Shown: positions 5,689 to 11,632 of the stretch, one piece after another
Numbering within the stretch: position 1 is the stretch's first letter
Layout: each line of letters opens with the position of its first letter
Assembly (NCBI GenBank): GCA_025450555.1
Contig: JANWHF010000347.1
Location: forward strand, 1 to 11,632
DNA: 11,632 nucleotides
Source: Tepidisphaeraceae bacterium
GTDB lineage: Bacteria > Planctomycetota > Phycisphaerae > Tepidisphaerales > Tepidisphaeraceae
Direction of reading: 5' to 3'
Position numbers and translations under genes: made by a program
The notes under the pieces: generated by a model
What the model saw: only the letters and a program-made list of their open reading frames with translations
Told to the model about the DNA's origin: nothing
The model's database searches: none

Positions 5689-6591
5689 CGCGGAGCGGGC
5701 CGAGAGAAGGTCAAGGCACGGGGTTCGGCGGCAAGGTCCCGCCTAAGACAATTTTCCATCAGGGAAGCCTTGCCGCATGCTCCAAGACCTGGCGACATGC
5801 CGCATGCTGGAAGAAGCCTGCCGCTGGCGGAGCGGCTGCGTCTTCGCGAGGAGTTCTTCCGCGCCGCGGGCATCGACCCCCGGCAGTTCCTGCAGGCCTT
5901 CGACAACATCCCCGGGCTGTTCTACTTCGTGAAGGACGGTCAGAGCCGCACGATGATCAACACGCGGGAGTATGCCCAGGTGCTCGGGGTGCGGAGGGAC
6001 GCCCAGACCGTCGGCAAGCAGCCGCACGAATACCTCGCCGGAGCCTTGGCCGAACACTATGAGCAAGACGATCGGAAGGTCTATACGACCGGGCAGCCAC
6101 TGCGGAATATCATCGAGATCGGCTTCAACGAGCAGGGCGTGCCCGACTGGATCATCACCGACAAATACCCGCTGCGAAATGCCAGAGGCCGGGTGGTTGG
6201 GATTATCGGCACAATGCAGAGCCTCGATCAGCGCGTGCAGCGGCTGCCGCACCTGGGCGAGGTGGGAAAGGCGGCGGCGTTTATCCGCGCCAACCTGGGC
6301 GAGCGGCTGTTGCTGGCGGACGTGGCGCAGCACGTGGGGATGTCGGAGCGGCACCTCCAGCGCCTGTTCCACAAGTTGATCGGAATGGCAATCCAGCAAT
6401 TCATCGTCCACTCGCGCGTGCATGCGGCGGCGTACGAGCTGATGCGGTCGGATCGGCCGCTTGTGGATATTGCGCTGATGTTTGGGTTCAGCGACCAGAG
6501 CGCCTTCTCAAACACCTTCCGCAAACTCACCGGATTGCCCCCGCGAGAATACCGCAGGCAACACCGCCTGGCTGGTGCAGGCACTCCATAA
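5674..6591 (+). CDS. AraC-family regulator with N-terminal PAS domain
   Basis: A 305-residue transcription factor. Residues 71-186 form a PAS-like sensor domain (FLQAFDNIPGLFYFVKD...HYEQDDRKVYTTGQPL...YPLRNARGRVVGIIGTM). Residues 202-297 form the double helix-turn-helix AraC domain: first helix pair LLLADVAQHVGMSERHLQRLFHKLIG, second PLVDIALMFGFSDQSAFSNTFRKLTGLPPREYRR. The second carries the typical GFSDQSAFSNTFRK signature. The PAS pocket presumably senses a small ligand or cofactor, which is not identifiable here. Residues 1-45 are basic and of low quality, so ATG 5797 (M42) is a fair alternative start that would give 264 residues. The leaderless promoter favours 5674. It is followed by the cytochrome operon after 122 bases, but no site links it to that operon. 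Confidence 0.88.
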   Translation: MADKHRGAGREKVKARGSAARSRLRQFSIREALPHAPRPGDMPHAGRSLPLAERLRLREEFFRAAGIDPRQFLQAFDNIPGLFYFVKDGQSRTMINTREYAQVLGVRRDAQTVGKQPHEYLAGALAEHYEQDDRKVYTTGQPLRNIIEIGFNEQGVPDWIITDKYPLRNARGRVVGIIGTMQSLDQRVQRLPHLGEVGKAAAFIRANLGERLLLADVAQHVGMSERHLQRLFHKLIGMAIQQFIVHSRVHAAAYELMRSDRPLVDIALMFGFSDQSAFSNTFRKLTGLPPREYRRQHRLAGAGTP

Positions 6592-6685
6592 GGAGGCTAC
6601 GCCCGGGTCTGACGCAGCGATTTTCGCATGGCCGGATTTTGCAAATCCCTGGCTGGTTCATTCAAGACGGGCGCGGTGGGTGTGC

Positions 6686-6691
6686 TACATT
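6686..6691 (+). promoter_or_regulatory. Possible -10 box TACATT before the cytochrome operon
   Basis: TGCTACATT lies 22 bases before ATG 6714. This is the best -10 candidate in the 122-base gap after the regulator gene. A TTCAAG at 6661-6666 could be the -35 box, but the 19-base spacing is long. Weak. Confidence 0.25.
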
Positions 6692-6713
6692 AAAGTTGCC
6701 GCAAAGCCCAAAT

Positions 6714-9308
6714 ATGAATGCCAACATCACAAGAAGCCAGACGAGAAACGCAAACACAAGCGGCGAAGCCAACGCCGCGATCAGCGGGCACCTCTCGCTT
6801 TACGTCCCGTCGCTCTTGCGTCCACTTTTTTGCTTCTCTTGTTCGCTTCTGATGATGGCGTCATCGCTGCGTGCGGGCCCTCCCCGTGCTGGAGCCGCGG
6901 CCGATTTCTCCAGGAACATTCAGCCGATCCTTTCCGAACGATGCTACGACTGTCATGGAGATGGCGAGAAGAAGGGTGGCGTCGTTCTGGATGCGCCAGT
7001 TGGTTCGCTGGTTCAAGACCACGAGCTTTGGTCCAAGGTCTTGAAGAATGTGCGCGCCGGGCTGATGCCGCCCGCAAAAAAAACGCGGCTGGCGGAAGAT
7101 GAAAAGAAGCATCTGGCGGATTGGGTGAAGTATCAGGCCTTTGGAATCGATCCCAAGGCGCCGGATCCGGGCAGGCCGACCTTAAGGCGGCTCAATCGCG
7201 CGGAGTATCGCAACACCATCCGCGATCTGATGGGGGTTGATTTTCGGGCGGATGAGGAATTTCCGGCCGACGATTCGGGACATGGTTTCGACAACATCGG
7301 AGACGTGCTGAGCGTTTCGCCGATGTTGCTGGAAAAGTACATGAACGCGGCGAGCCAGATCGTTTCCGAGGCGGTGCCCGATACGCCGCGCGTCCCGGCC
7401 GAGCATCTGCTTTTGGGACGACAGTTTGTGCGGTCGCTCCCAACGGACTTGCCGACGACAAAGCCTGCGGATGCCCCAACCACCAAACCTGCCGGCGCTG
7501 ATGCGCCCACGACCAGGCCGAGCATCACCGGGGACCATTTTTCGCTTTCCTATTACGAGCCGGCGACGGTAAACGGCACGATTGCGCTGGAGCACGCGGG
7601 TCATTACACACTGATCCTCGAGATGGTGGTGAAAGGAAAGTACGCGGAGCGCGGATTTGATTACAACAAGTGTGAAGTCACGTTCGAGGCGGATGGCGTC
7701 GAGCTGCTCCGCCAGCAGTATGGATGGGATCAAAAAAAGGAATTGCGGTTCGAGTTCCCGGAGAAGTGGGAGGCGGGCGAACATCAGTTCTCGATTTCGC
7801 TGAAGCCGATCACGCATGACTTGCCGCACTATGGCGAGCTGGAGATGCAACTGTCGGCGGTGCGCGTGCGCGGCCCGGTGGAAAAGCAATACTGGGTGCG
7901 ACCGAAAAACTACGAACGATTCTTCGGCCAAGGCGATGAAGGAGCAACAGACCCCGCACGGCGAAAGGTGATCGCCCAAAAGATTCTGAGCGATTTTGCC
8001 AGCCGCGCGATGCGCCGGCCGGTAGATGAGGCCACGGTCACTCGGCTCGTGGGCCTCGCCGAGAGTGTTTACGGCGATGGGCAGAAGAGCTTCGAAGCCG
8101 GCATTCGCCATGCGATGGTGGCAGTGCTCGCGTCGCCGCGGTTTTTGTTTATCGAGGAGGCGAGCGATCCGGCGGACAAGGATCAGCGATATCCCCGCGT
8201 GGATCAGTATACCCTCGCATCGCGGCTGTCGTATTTCCTCTGGTCTTCCCTCCCGGACCAGGAGCTGACCTCGCTGGCGGCCGCGGGAAAGCTGCGCGAG
8301 CAATTGCAGGCGCAGATCAGCCGCATGCTGGCCGATCCGCGGTCCGACGCCTTCATTCAAAACTTCACCGGACAATGGCTCCAGGCGCGTGACGTGGAGA
8401 CGGTGGCGCTGCAGGATTTCCGAATCACGGATCGCGCAACGCTGCGAAAAGCCAGACTCCTGACCGATCGCGACAAAGCCGAAACGCGCAACGCACTGCG
8501 GCAGGAGATCGAGCAGTATTTCGCATATGTTGTCCGTGAAGACCGTCCGGTGCTGGAGCTGATCGACAGCAATTACACCTTTGCCAACGAGCGGCTGGCG
8601 AATTATTACGGCATCCCGGGCGTTACGGGCTCGGAAATGCGCAAGATCACGCTCCCGGAAGGCAACCCGCGCGGCGGGGTGCTCACGATGGGCGGGATTC
8701 TTCGCGTCACGTCCAATCCCACGCGAACCTCGCCAGTGAAGCGCGGGCTGTTTCTGCTGGAGAACGTGATCGGCGCGCCCCCGCCACCGCCGCCCGCCGA
8801 CATTCCGCCATTAGAGGATGCCGGACGAAAAATTACCGACCATCATCCGACGCTGCGGCAAACGCTGGAGCTTCATCGCGCCAGTCCGCTCTGTGCCTCA
8901 TGCCACGATCGCATGGATCCGCTGGGGCTGGCGTTCGAGAATTTCAATGCGCTGGGGCTGTGGCGCGAGAGCGATGCGAATCAGCCGATCAACGCGGCGG
9001 GTAAGCTGATCACGGGTGAATCGTTTCACGATGTGCGCGAGCTGAAACACACGCTGGCGACGGATCGGAAGCAGGATTTCTACCGCTGTCTTACGGAGAA
9101 GCTGCTCACCTATTCCCTGGGCCGCGGACTGGAATATTACGATGTTGAAACCGTGGACCAGATCATCGAGCGGATGGAACGTAATGACGGGCGCTTTAGC
9201 GCGCTCTTGAGCGGGATTATCGAATCCGCTCCTTTTCAACGTGAGCGAAGTGTCCAGGAAGTGACCCAGGAAGCATCTGCTCAAGTGAATGGGCAAGTGA
9301 AAAACTGA
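6714..9308 (+). CDS. Secreted c-type-cytochrome-like DUF1592/DUF1588 protein
   Basis: An 864-residue exported protein of the large Planctomycetota cytochrome family. Order: N-terminal hydrophobic segment (about 33-52, probable signal); cytochrome domain with heme site C77-Y-D-C80-H81; DUF1587 (about 155-220, LNRAEYRNTIRDLMG); a threonine-proline linker (245-270, three TTKPADAP-like units); a beta-rich, carbohydrate-binding-like domain (about 277-388); DUF1595 (about 420-482); DUF1592 (about 495-560); DUF1588 (about 585-700); and DUF1585 (about 710-845) with a second heme-type motif C727-A-S-C730-H731. The presence of both CxxCH motifs suggests two covalent hemes. Family function is not established; a role in extracytoplasmic redox chemistry or polysaccharide use is often guessed. 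I chose ATG 6714; an upstream TTG at 6639 adds 25 poor residues. First gene of the operon. Confidence 0.93.
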   Translation: MNANITRSQTRNANTSGEANAAISGHLSLYVPSLLRPLFCFSCSLLMMASSLRAGPPRAGAAADFSRNIQPILSERCYDCHGDGEKKGGVVLDAPVGSLVQDHELWSKVLKNVRAGLMPPAKKTRLAEDEKKHLADWVKYQAFGIDPKAPDPGRPTLRRLNRAEYRNTIRDLMGVDFRADEEFPADDSGHGFDNIGDVLSVSPMLLEKYMNAASQIVSEAVPDTPRVPAEHLLLGRQFVRSLPTDLPTTKPADAPTTKPAGADAPTTRPSITGDHFSLSYYEPATVNGTIALEHAGHYTLILEMVVKGKYAERGFDYNKCEVTFEADGVELLRQQYGWDQKKELRFEFPEKWEAGEHQFSISLKPITHDLPHYGELEMQLSAVRVRGPVEKQYWVRPKNYERFFGQGDEGATDPARRKVIAQKILSDFASRAMRRPVDEATVTRLVGLAESVYGDGQKSFEAGIRHAMVAVLASPRFLFIEEASDPADKDQRYPRVDQYTLASRLSYFLWSSLPDQELTSLAAAGKLREQLQAQISRMLADPRSDAFIQNFTGQWLQARDVETVALQDFRITDRATLRKARLLTDRDKAETRNALRQEIEQYFAYVVREDRPVLELIDSNYTFANERLANYYGIPGVTGSEMRKITLPEGNPRGGVLTMGGILRVTSNPTRTSPVKRGLFLLENVIGAPPPPPPADIPPLEDAGRKITDHHPTLRQTLELHRASPLCASCHDRMDPLGLAFENFNALGLWRESDANQPINAAGKLITGESFHDVRELKHTLATDRKQDFYRCLTEKLLTYSLGRGLEYYDVETVDQIIERMERNDGRFSALLSGIIESAPFQRERSVQEVTQEASAQVNGQVKN
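7446..7520 (+). repeat. In-frame imperfect repeat encoding a Thr/Pro linker
   Basis: Three near-copies of a unit coding for PTTKPA(G)ADA lie at about codons 246-269 of the cytochrome gene. They form a flexible linker between DUF1587 and the carbohydrate-binding-like domain. Short repeats of this kind often vary in copy number between strains. Confidence 0.6.
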
Positions 9309-9321
9309 TAGGACCGACACC

Positions 9322-10737
9322 ATGAATCGAAGCGAATCACAAAATGAACGCCAGGCGGCACGTCGCGCGAACCTGAGCCGTCGGCATTTCCTCCGCGGCT
9401 TGGGCGCATGCGTGGCGCTGCCGGCGTTCGAATCGTTGATCAGTCGCACGACCATCGCGCAGACCGCCGGCGAAGCCGGGGCGCTGGCGAGCACCGCGAC
9501 AGGCGCGCCGCTGCGGACGGCGTTCGTCTACTTTCCCAACGGCGCGATTCCCGCGCAGTGGTGGCCCAAAGGCGACGGCGCGGATTTTAAGTTCGGCTCG
9601 ACCCTGGCGCCGCTGGAGCCGCTGAAAGCGCAGTTGCAGGTGATCGGCGGCCTCGACGATCGCAACGCCGACCCCGGCCGCGATGGTTCGGGCGATCATG
9701 CCCGCGCCAACGGCACGTTCCTCACCGGCGTGCGCCTCAAGAAAAGCGCCACCGACATTCGCGCCGGCACCTCGATCGATCAGGTGATGGCTCGGGAGAT
9801 CGGGCATCTCACGCGTTTCCCGTCGCTGGAACTGTCGTGCGATTACATCCGCAAGTCCGGCGCGTGCGATGCGGGATACTCTTGCGCGTACCAGTACAAC
9901 ATTTCGTGGAAAAATGAGAGCACGCCGATGGCGGCGGAGTTCAGTCCACGCCGCGCGTTCGAGCGACTGTTTGGCGAAGGAGAGCACGGCCAGCGCAGGG
10001 ACAACTTCGCTCGCCGCCAGGCGGAGGAGCGATCGATTCTCGATTTTGTGATGGATGATGCCCGCTCGATGTCGCGGCGGATCAGCCCGCGCGATCGGCA
10101 GAAGCTCGACCAATACCTCACCGGCATGCGCGAGATCGAAACGCGAATCCAGGCCTCCGAAAAATTCGGGAAGACCGCCGATCCGAACGTGGAAACGCCG
10201 CAGGGCGTGCCCTCCAGCTACGCGGAGCACGTGAAGCTGATGTACGACATCATGCTCCTGGCGTTCCAGACCGATTCGACGCGCGTCGCGACGTTGATGC
10301 TGGCGCACGATGGAAGCAATCGACCCTTCGCCGACGAGATCGGCATCCCCGAGGGACATCACGATCTCTCGCACCACAAAAACATTCCCGATCTGGTGGC
10401 GAAGGTGGCGCGAATCGATCGATGGTACGTGCAGCAGTTCTCCCGATTCCTGAAAAAGTTGGCAGACACGAAAGACACTGATGGCAATTCGCTCCTGCAC
10501 AATTCGCAGATCGTCTACGGCTCGGGAAATGCCGACGGCAATCGCCACACCCATCACAATCTGCCGATCCTCCTTGCCGGCGCCGCGGGCGGCGCGTTCA
10601 CGCCCGGACGTTACGTGAAGGTCAATTCCAGGCCGACGAGCAATTTATTTGTCGAGATGGCTCGCAGTGCCGGATTGGGCAACGTCCAGCGCTTTGGCGA
10701 TTCAACGGGCGGATTGAGTGAAGTGGGACAGGTGTAG
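9322..10737 (+). CDS. DUF1552 protein, Tat-exported
   Basis: A 471-residue protein of the DUF1552 family, the standard partner of DUF1592-type cytochromes. The N-terminus has a twin-arginine signal, SRRHFLRGLGACVALPAF (19-36), so it is folded before export. The body shows the family blocks AFVYFPNGAIPAQWWPKG (68-85), GGLDDRNADPGRDGSGDHARANGTFLTG (109-136), SSYAEHVKLMYDIMLLAFQTDSTRV and HHDLSHH, plus YGSGNADGNRHTHHNLPILLAG near the C-terminus. These histidine/aspartate-rich loops suggest a metal-dependent site like that of sulfatase/phosphatase-fold proteins (DUF1501 relatives), but the activity is unproven. It begins 13 bases after the cytochrome stop, with AGGA at 9310-9313 as a weak ribosome site. 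The two are almost certainly co-transcribed and act together in the periplasm or paryphoplasm. Confidence 0.94.
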   Translation: MNRSESQNERQAARRANLSRRHFLRGLGACVALPAFESLISRTTIAQTAGEAGALASTATGAPLRTAFVYFPNGAIPAQWWPKGDGADFKFGSTLAPLEPLKAQLQVIGGLDDRNADPGRDGSGDHARANGTFLTGVRLKKSATDIRAGTSIDQVMAREIGHLTRFPSLELSCDYIRKSGACDAGYSCAYQYNISWKNESTPMAAEFSPRRAFERLFGEGEHGQRRDNFARRQAEERSILDFVMDDARSMSRRISPRDRQKLDQYLTGMREIETRIQASEKFGKTADPNVETPQGVPSSYAEHVKLMYDIMLLAFQTDSTRVATLMLAHDGSNRPFADEIGIPEGHHDLSHHKNIPDLVAKVARIDRWYVQQFSRFLKKLADTKDTDGNSLLHNSQIVYGSGNADGNRHTHHNLPILLAGAAGGAFTPGRYVKVNSRPTSNLFVEMARSAGLGNVQRFGDSTGGLSEVGQV

Positions 10738-10756
10738 AGGTGCTCAGCCTGATTGG

Positions 10757-10776
10757 TGGCCGAAACGAGTAGTGAC
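10757..10776 (+). repeat. Dispersed repeat block 1, copy near PIN remnant
   Basis: Matches 4738-4757 at 18 of 20 positions. It lies 20 bases after the DUF1552 stop, in non-coding DNA. Confidence 0.65.
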
Positions 10777-10784
10777 GTAGTGAC
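10769..10784 (+). repeat. Tandem 8-bp duplication GTAGTGAC
   Basis: GTAGTGAC occurs twice back to back (10769-10776 and 10777-10784). The first copy is the end of repeat block 1, so the duplication marks the edge of the conserved block. Confidence 0.6.
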
Positions 10785-10883
10785 CCTTTTCTTCTTTGAG
10801 ATGTCCCTCTCGCCCGCGATATATTGCTTTAGATGGATGCCCGCGCTTCCTGCCCGACCCTTTTTGGGAGGGATTTGCGACGC

Positions 10884-10889
10884 TATAAT
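10884..10889 (+). promoter_or_regulatory. -10 box TATAAT before the antitoxin gene
   Basis: A perfect TATAAT lies 20 bases before ATG 10910, so the leader would be about 14 bases. A T-rich TTTTTGG stretch around 10861 is the only -35 candidate. A second -10-like box, TATATT, lies at 10820-10825. Confidence 0.5.
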
Positions 10890-10909
10890 GAAATGGACGG
10901 CGGCCCCTC

Positions 10910-11290
10910 ATGGCGACAACTCAATCAGCAACCTTTCAAGTTCGCGGCCTCGGTAAAAAGAAGGCCGAAAAACTAGTTGCATGCGCTAAACGCCTTGGCA
11001 TGACTCCTCAAGGCTACCTGAAGCACCTGCTGGAGGAGGATTTAGCGGTCTCCGATAGGGCGAAGACCCACTCGTTTGAGGAACTGCTTGGGCCGGGCCG
11101 GCAAGTGGATGAGGTAGAAGTAGACCGGCTGGTGGAGGAGGGGAAAGTCGATCATCATCGCACCAAGTCAAAGAAGGGCTGGCTGCGTGCCCTCTACCGA
11201 CTTTCGAGTCATCCTCGACACCGACATAGCTGGCGATCGCCGCTTCGGCAACTCATCTCATCACAACGGGCAAGGATATGCTCGCGCTGA
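10910..11290 (+). CDS. Ribbon-helix-helix antitoxin-like protein (VapB type)
   Basis: A 126-codon frame whose first 90 or so residues look like an antitoxin of a PIN-toxin pair. ATFQVRGL gives the DNA-binding strand. KKKAEKLVACAKRLG and MTPQGYLKHLLEEDL give the two helices of a ribbon-helix-helix fold. The acidic segment SFEELLGPGRQVDEVEVDRLVEEGKVDHHRTKSKK is the kind of tail that wraps the toxin. After residue 92 (GWLRALYRLSSHPRHRHSW...) the frame runs through the toxin gene in the wrong phase and is not protein-like. The natural stop was probably lost when the toxin was damaged. The protein would bind its own promoter and a PIN toxin; here the toxin is broken. No Shine-Dalgarno sequence is seen. 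The antitoxin call is good; the exact family is not certain. Confidence 0.75.
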   Translation: MATTQSATFQVRGLGKKKAEKLVACAKRLGMTPQGYLKHLLEEDLAVSDRAKTHSFEELLGPGRQVDEVEVDRLVEEGKVDHHRTKSKKGWLRALYRLSSHPRHRHSWRSPLRQLISSQRARICSR

Positions 11291-11403
11291 TCGGGGGCCG
11301 CGATGATGCCTCCAGGCGATTTCGCCAGAGAACCGGGACGCACGTGGCGCGGCCAGAGGATTTCATTCCTCAACATCCGGAGGCGGTGTACCTTTCACGT
11401 TAA
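11187..11403 (+). pseudogene. PIN-domain (VapC-like) toxin with internal deletion
   Basis: Two frames hold the two ends of one PIN-domain RNase. From GTG 11187 the phase reads VPSTDFRVILDTDI, the first PIN strand with its catalytic aspartate (RVxLDTD/N). After base 11228 sense moves to the +1 phase, which reads AIAASATHLITTGKDMLAL, the family's C-terminal 'A..A.Y.VT.DKD.L.L' strand. It ends ARPEDFIPQHPEAVYLSR with TAA at 11401-11403. About 80-90 central residues, including the middle acidic catalytic residues, are missing, and the deletion is not a multiple of three. The first phase stops at 11304. The toxin should therefore be dead. It follows the antitoxin gene in the usual order. I am confident that both ends belong to a PIN protein; the deletion size is estimated from usual family length (about 130-140 residues). 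Confidence 0.78.
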
Positions 11404-11632
11404 TCAGCATTTTTCAGTAAATGAGAGCGACGCGGCCGTTTACATCCGTGGGGACCTCCAATGGGCTGGAAGACGCGCCGCCCCACACGAAATCGGATAA
11501 TGGCTCGCGTCACGTTTAATGTTCCATTTTACCGGTCAAATCCTTCGCCTTCAGGCGGAATTGCTTCAGCGGGGCGTTGTCGAGTAGCCTCGGGGCGTGG
11601 CCGAGAAAGAATATCGTCAGGGCTCGCATACG
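11404..11632. other. Right-hand edge, no confident gene
   Basis: These 229 bases contain repeat block 2 copy C and no recognisable gene. On the minus strand an open frame runs from ATG at 11629 to TAA at 11516 (37 codons, MRALTIFFLGHAPRLLDNAPLKQF at its start). It may be the 3' end of a gene entering from the right or may be chance. I do not recognise its sequence. Confidence 0.35.
11489..11517 (+). repeat. Repeat block 2, copy C
   Basis: Shares 24 of 30 aligned positions with 4801-4830, including the exact 14-mer ATGGCTCGCGTCAC at 11500-11513. It lies 86 bases after the end of the PIN remnant. Confidence 0.6.

Noticed and set aside
7182..8375. 397-residue minus-strand open frame inside the cytochrome gene
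   Set aside because: It is antisense to clear DUF1587-DUF1592 coding sequence, rich in R, H and L, and has no family features. It is a product of high GC third positions.
9337..10557. 406-residue minus-strand open frame inside the DUF1552 gene
   Set aside because: Antisense shadow of a conserved protein, with no recognisable motif.
10833..10976. 47-codon frame behind the TATATT box
   Set aside because: It overlaps the start of the antitoxin-like gene in a different phase and shows no conserved character.

Overview
The window looks like chromosomal DNA of a GC-rich Planctomycetota-type bacterium. The strongest reason is the pair at 6714-10737: a large secreted cytochrome-c-like protein of the DUF1587/1595/1592/1588/1585 type, followed 13 bases later by a Tat-exported DUF1552 protein. 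This pairing is very common in Planctomycetota, but it also occurs in Verrucomicrobiota, Acidobacteriota and Myxococcota, so the assignment is an inference. Shine-Dalgarno sequences are weak or absent in front of most genes. Two genes appear to have a -10 box placed so that transcription would start on the ATG itself.

Layout. 1-86 is a perfect 22-bp inverted repeat around a structured loop. 211-570 is an ASCH-domain protein and 732-1358 an uncharacterised proline-rich protein, both on the plus strand. 1378-1803 (minus) is a stand-alone response-regulator receiver and 2000-3637 (minus) a two-domain SagB/ThcOx nitroreductase. 3918-4424 (plus) is an unrecognised protein. 4425-5690 is a stretch of debris and small genes: the N-terminal half of a MazF/PemK toxin (4531-4707), repeat copies, a small cupin (4845-5180) and a 5'-truncated esterase (5167-5688, minus). 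5674-6591 is a PAS-AraC transcription regulator. 6714-10737 is the cytochrome/DUF1552 operon. 10910-11403 is a second toxin-antitoxin remnant: a ribbon-helix-helix antitoxin followed by a PIN-domain (VapC-like) toxin that has lost its middle. The last 229 bases hold no gene I can name.

How it fits together. The only clear functional unit is the cytochrome/DUF1552 operon, which acts outside the cytoplasm. The other intact genes are single-gene units with no visible pathway partner. The most notable signal is the link between the two toxin remnants. The intergenic DNA after the MazF fragment (4738-4830) carries two short sequence blocks that recur on either side of the antitoxin/PIN locus (10757-10776 and 11489-11517). 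This suggests either ends of an undescribed small mobile element that shuttled or damaged the toxin-antitoxin loci, or a shared binding site. I saw no rRNA, tRNA, CRISPR array, complete insertion sequence or convincing intrinsic terminator. I did not find a new multi-gene system that I could defend.
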